Shown piece by piece: positions 62,560 through 64,000 of a stretch of 64,000 nt of DNA; the first letter of the stretch is position 1, and each line of letters begins with the position of its first letter. Below the pieces are notes generated by a model. The model worked only from the letters and a program-made list of their open reading frames with translations. It was not told where the DNA came from and made no database searches. A program made the translations under genes and the position numbers. Location: assembly GCF_943914565.1 (NCBI RefSeq), contig NZ_CALUCN010000005.1, forward strand, positions 1-64,000. The letters are read 5' to 3'. Source of the stretch: an uncultured Tessaracoccus sp. Its GTDB lineage: Bacteria; Actinomycetota; Actinomycetes; Propionibacteriales; Propionibacteriaceae.

Positions 62560-63377
62560 CGCAGCACCGATCTCAGCATGAGCCACGACTCGGGCCGTCG
62601 ACGCACCCCGTCGGCGAACGTCTCGACACAACCGGCGAGCAGGTCCTCGGCGGTGTCGCCGGTGATCACGTCGGAGACCGTCATCACGAGGTGGTCCCCG
62701 TCGAACCAGATGGTGACCGCACGCAGGTCGGCACCGGTGCGTCGGGCCACGACGGCGGGCCCGGCGGGCACGCGGAGCGTGCGGTCGGTGCCCGGCCAGG
62801 GCACGTCGACGCCGTGGCGGCCGAAGACGCGGTCCGCCAGCAGGCACACCATGCGGCCGGCGCGGACCTCGCCGGCGAGGACGGACACCAGCTGGGGGCG
62901 GTCGATCGGGTGGATGCGCATGCCCATCTCGGCCCGCGCGCGTCGGAACCGTTCGTAGAGTCCGTCCGGGAGCCGCTCGGCGACGCTCACGACCTCGATG
63001 CCCTGCGTCGCGCACCACGCGCCCGCGAAGTCCCACGACCCCATGTGCGGCAGGGCGAGGACGAGGCCGGGCCCGGCGAGTGAGGCGTGGAGCTTGGCGA
63101 CGTCGGCGTCGTCGATGCGCGCGACCGCACGGAGTTCGTCGGCGTCCCAGTTCGGCAGTGACAGTGACCACAGCGCGTTGCGCAGCCAGTGCTCGAGCAG
63201 CGCGCGTCGGCGGCCGCGTCGGCCAGTGGCGAGTCGCACGGTCGACTCCCACGCGCGCACCGCGGGCAGGGGCAGCAGCGCCAGCACGGGGGCGAGCCAC
63301 CGTGCGAGCCGGTCGGCGCTTCGTCGCGACAACCGACTGCCCAGACCCCAGAGCAGTCGTGTCCTCAGGCCAGCCAT
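62556..63377 (-). CDS. patA: PIM acyltransferase PatA (LpxL/HtrB family)
   Basis: A 273-residue inner-leaflet acyltransferase that acylates the mannose of PIM. The HxxxxD motif is H111-D116 in LPHMGSWDFAG, and the later CLLADRVFGRHGVDVPWPG block is typical of LpxL-like enzymes. Its first 13 bases overlap the HIT gene and its stop overlaps pimA. Confidence 0.94.
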   Translation of the reverse strand: MAGLRTRLLWGLGSRLSRRSADRLARWLAPVLALLPLPAVRAWESTVRLATGRRGRRRALLEHWLRNALWSLSLPNWDADELRAVARIDDADVAKLHASLAGPGLVLALPHMGSWDFAGAWCATQGIEVVSVAERLPDGLYERFRRARAEMGMRIHPIDRPQLVSVLAGEVRAGRMVCLLADRVFGRHGVDVPWPGTDRTLRVPAGPAVVARRTGADLRAVTIWFDGDHLVMTVSDVITGDTAEDLLAGCVETFADGVRRRPESWLMLRSVLR

Positions 63378-63907
63378 GCCTCCGCCAGCTGGCGACGCGC
63401 GTCGTCGAGGAGTTGCGGGACCGCCTTGGTGCGGCCGATCACGGGCAGGAAGTTCGCGTCGCCCTGCCACCTGGGCACCACGTGCTGGTGCAGGTGCATC
63501 GCGATGCCCGCGCCGGCGACGTCGCCCTGGTTCATGCCGATGTTGAAGCCCGCCGGGCGGCTCACCGCGCTGAGCGTCCGCACCGCCTGCTGGGTGAGCT
63601 CGGCCATCTCGCGTGTCTCGTCGTCGGTGGCGTCGACGTAGCCCGAGACGTGCCGGTACGGGCACACGAGCAGGTGGCCGGGGTTGTACGGGAACAGGTT
63701 CATCACGACGAACGCGTGCTGCCCGCGGCGCACGATGAGCCCGTCGGCGTCGTCGCGACGGGGGCTCGTGCAGAACGGGCACTCCCCCTCGTCGCGTGGC
63801 TTGCCCTCGCCGTCGATGTAGACCATCCGGTGGGGCGTCCAGAGGCGTTGGAACGCGTCGGGCACCCCCGTGAGGTCCTCCGGGCGCTCGCTGTCTGGTC
63901 CAGTCAT
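63365..63907 (-). CDS. HIT-domain protein (Rv2613c-like, AP4A phosphorylase type)
   Basis: A 180-residue HIT protein. The nucleotide-binding motif HLHQHVV has histidines at 138, 140 and 142, and CPFC (43-46) near the N-terminus may bind zinc. The mycobacterial homologue Rv2613c is a diadenosine tetraphosphate phosphorylase. The ATG at 63907 overlaps the thrS stop by 4 bp. Confidence 0.94.
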   Translation of the reverse strand: MTGPDSERPEDLTGVPDAFQRLWTPHRMVYIDGEGKPRDEGECPFCTSPRRDDADGLIVRRGQHAFVVMNLFPYNPGHLLVCPYRHVSGYVDATDDETREMAELTQQAVRTLSAVSRPAGFNIGMNQGDVAGAGIAMHLHQHVVPRWQGDANFLPVIGRTKAVPQLLDDARRQLAEAWLA

Positions 63908-64000
63908 CGCTGCTCCGCGGTGGGGTTGGTGTTCACGCGACGGCGCACGTGGTCGACGATGTCGGCCACGGCCTCACCGACGGGCACGTTGTTGCGCTGC
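63904..64000 (-). CDS. thrS: Threonyl-tRNA synthetase, C-terminal end (partial)
   Basis: Only the last 31 codons are in the window, reading QRNNVPVGEAVADIVDHVRR before a short tail. This matches the end of the ThrRS anticodon-binding domain, and thrS precedes the HIT gene in mycobacteria too. The gene continues beyond 64000. Confidence 0.75.
   Translation of the reverse strand, partial: QRNNVPVGEAVADIVDHVRRRVNTNPTAEQR

Overview
The window is a high-GC, gene-dense actinobacterial chromosome segment. The sequence points to the Propionibacteriales, probably Propionibacteriaceae: a pyrophosphate-dependent phosphofructokinase (54262-55482), phosphatidylinositol-mannoside genes (HIT-patA-pimA), the GarA/FtsR/DUF151/MerR block, RbpA, Ppm1 next to Lnt, a mycothiol-type DinB-fold protein, and many leaderless promoters (TANNNT 6-7 nt before an ATG or GTG). 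I see no tRNA, rRNA, CRISPR array, insertion sequence or prophage. It reads as a core chromosome with a few accessory cassettes.

Layout. 1-1890: fumC and a NifX-like protein. 1980-7896: a minus-strand peptide-type ABC transporter operon (permease, permease, fused double ATPase, lipoprotein) joined by ATGA overlaps and headed by a leaderless 32-codon leader peptide with two Cys-Cys pairs. 7986-15350: CtaA-like membrane protein, catalase, BtuF-like protein, CDF transporter, secreted NlpC/P60-like protein and MMPL transporter. 15359-25130: a carbohydrate cassette made of a LacI regulator with a GH16 enzyme, divergent from a GH36 alpha-galactosidase with a sugar ABC transporter that lacks an ATPase, followed by an LPXTG-anchored surface protein; a perfect 16-bp palindrome sits between the divergent arms. 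25236-30367: BrnQ, then a Mre11-like/Rad50-like pair whose ATPase gene is frameshifted at a run of eight C. 30371-34921: metY, YbjN, EI24, metX, metW. 34868-39796: 5'-3' exonuclease, lnt-ppm1-fxsA, rbpA with a SigR-type promoter, and a glycerophosphodiesterase. 39829-45865: an XRE-MurA fusion divergent from lpd, then ahpC-ahpF. 45968-53715: mixed metabolic genes including a GH13 enzyme of unknown specificity and a DUF1846 protein. 53725-57201: TadE-like protein, pfp, YihY protein, MerR. 57368-64000: a long minus-strand envelope and cell-division cluster from thrS (partial) through HIT, patA, pimA, pgsA, DUF881, DUF1290, DUF881, garA, ftsR and DUF151.

How the genes work together. The cysteine-pair leader suggests that the peptide transporter responds to cysteine supply, and metX/metW/metY supply homocysteine by direct sulfhydrylation. 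The galactosidase cassette looks like a substrate-induced oligosaccharide system that borrows a shared ATPase. Redox and stress functions recur: catalase, AhpC/AhpF, Lpd and an rbpA promoter of the thiol-stress type. The last 6 kb joins two blocks that are separate in Mycobacterium tuberculosis (Rv2610c-Rv2614c and Rv1822-Rv1830).
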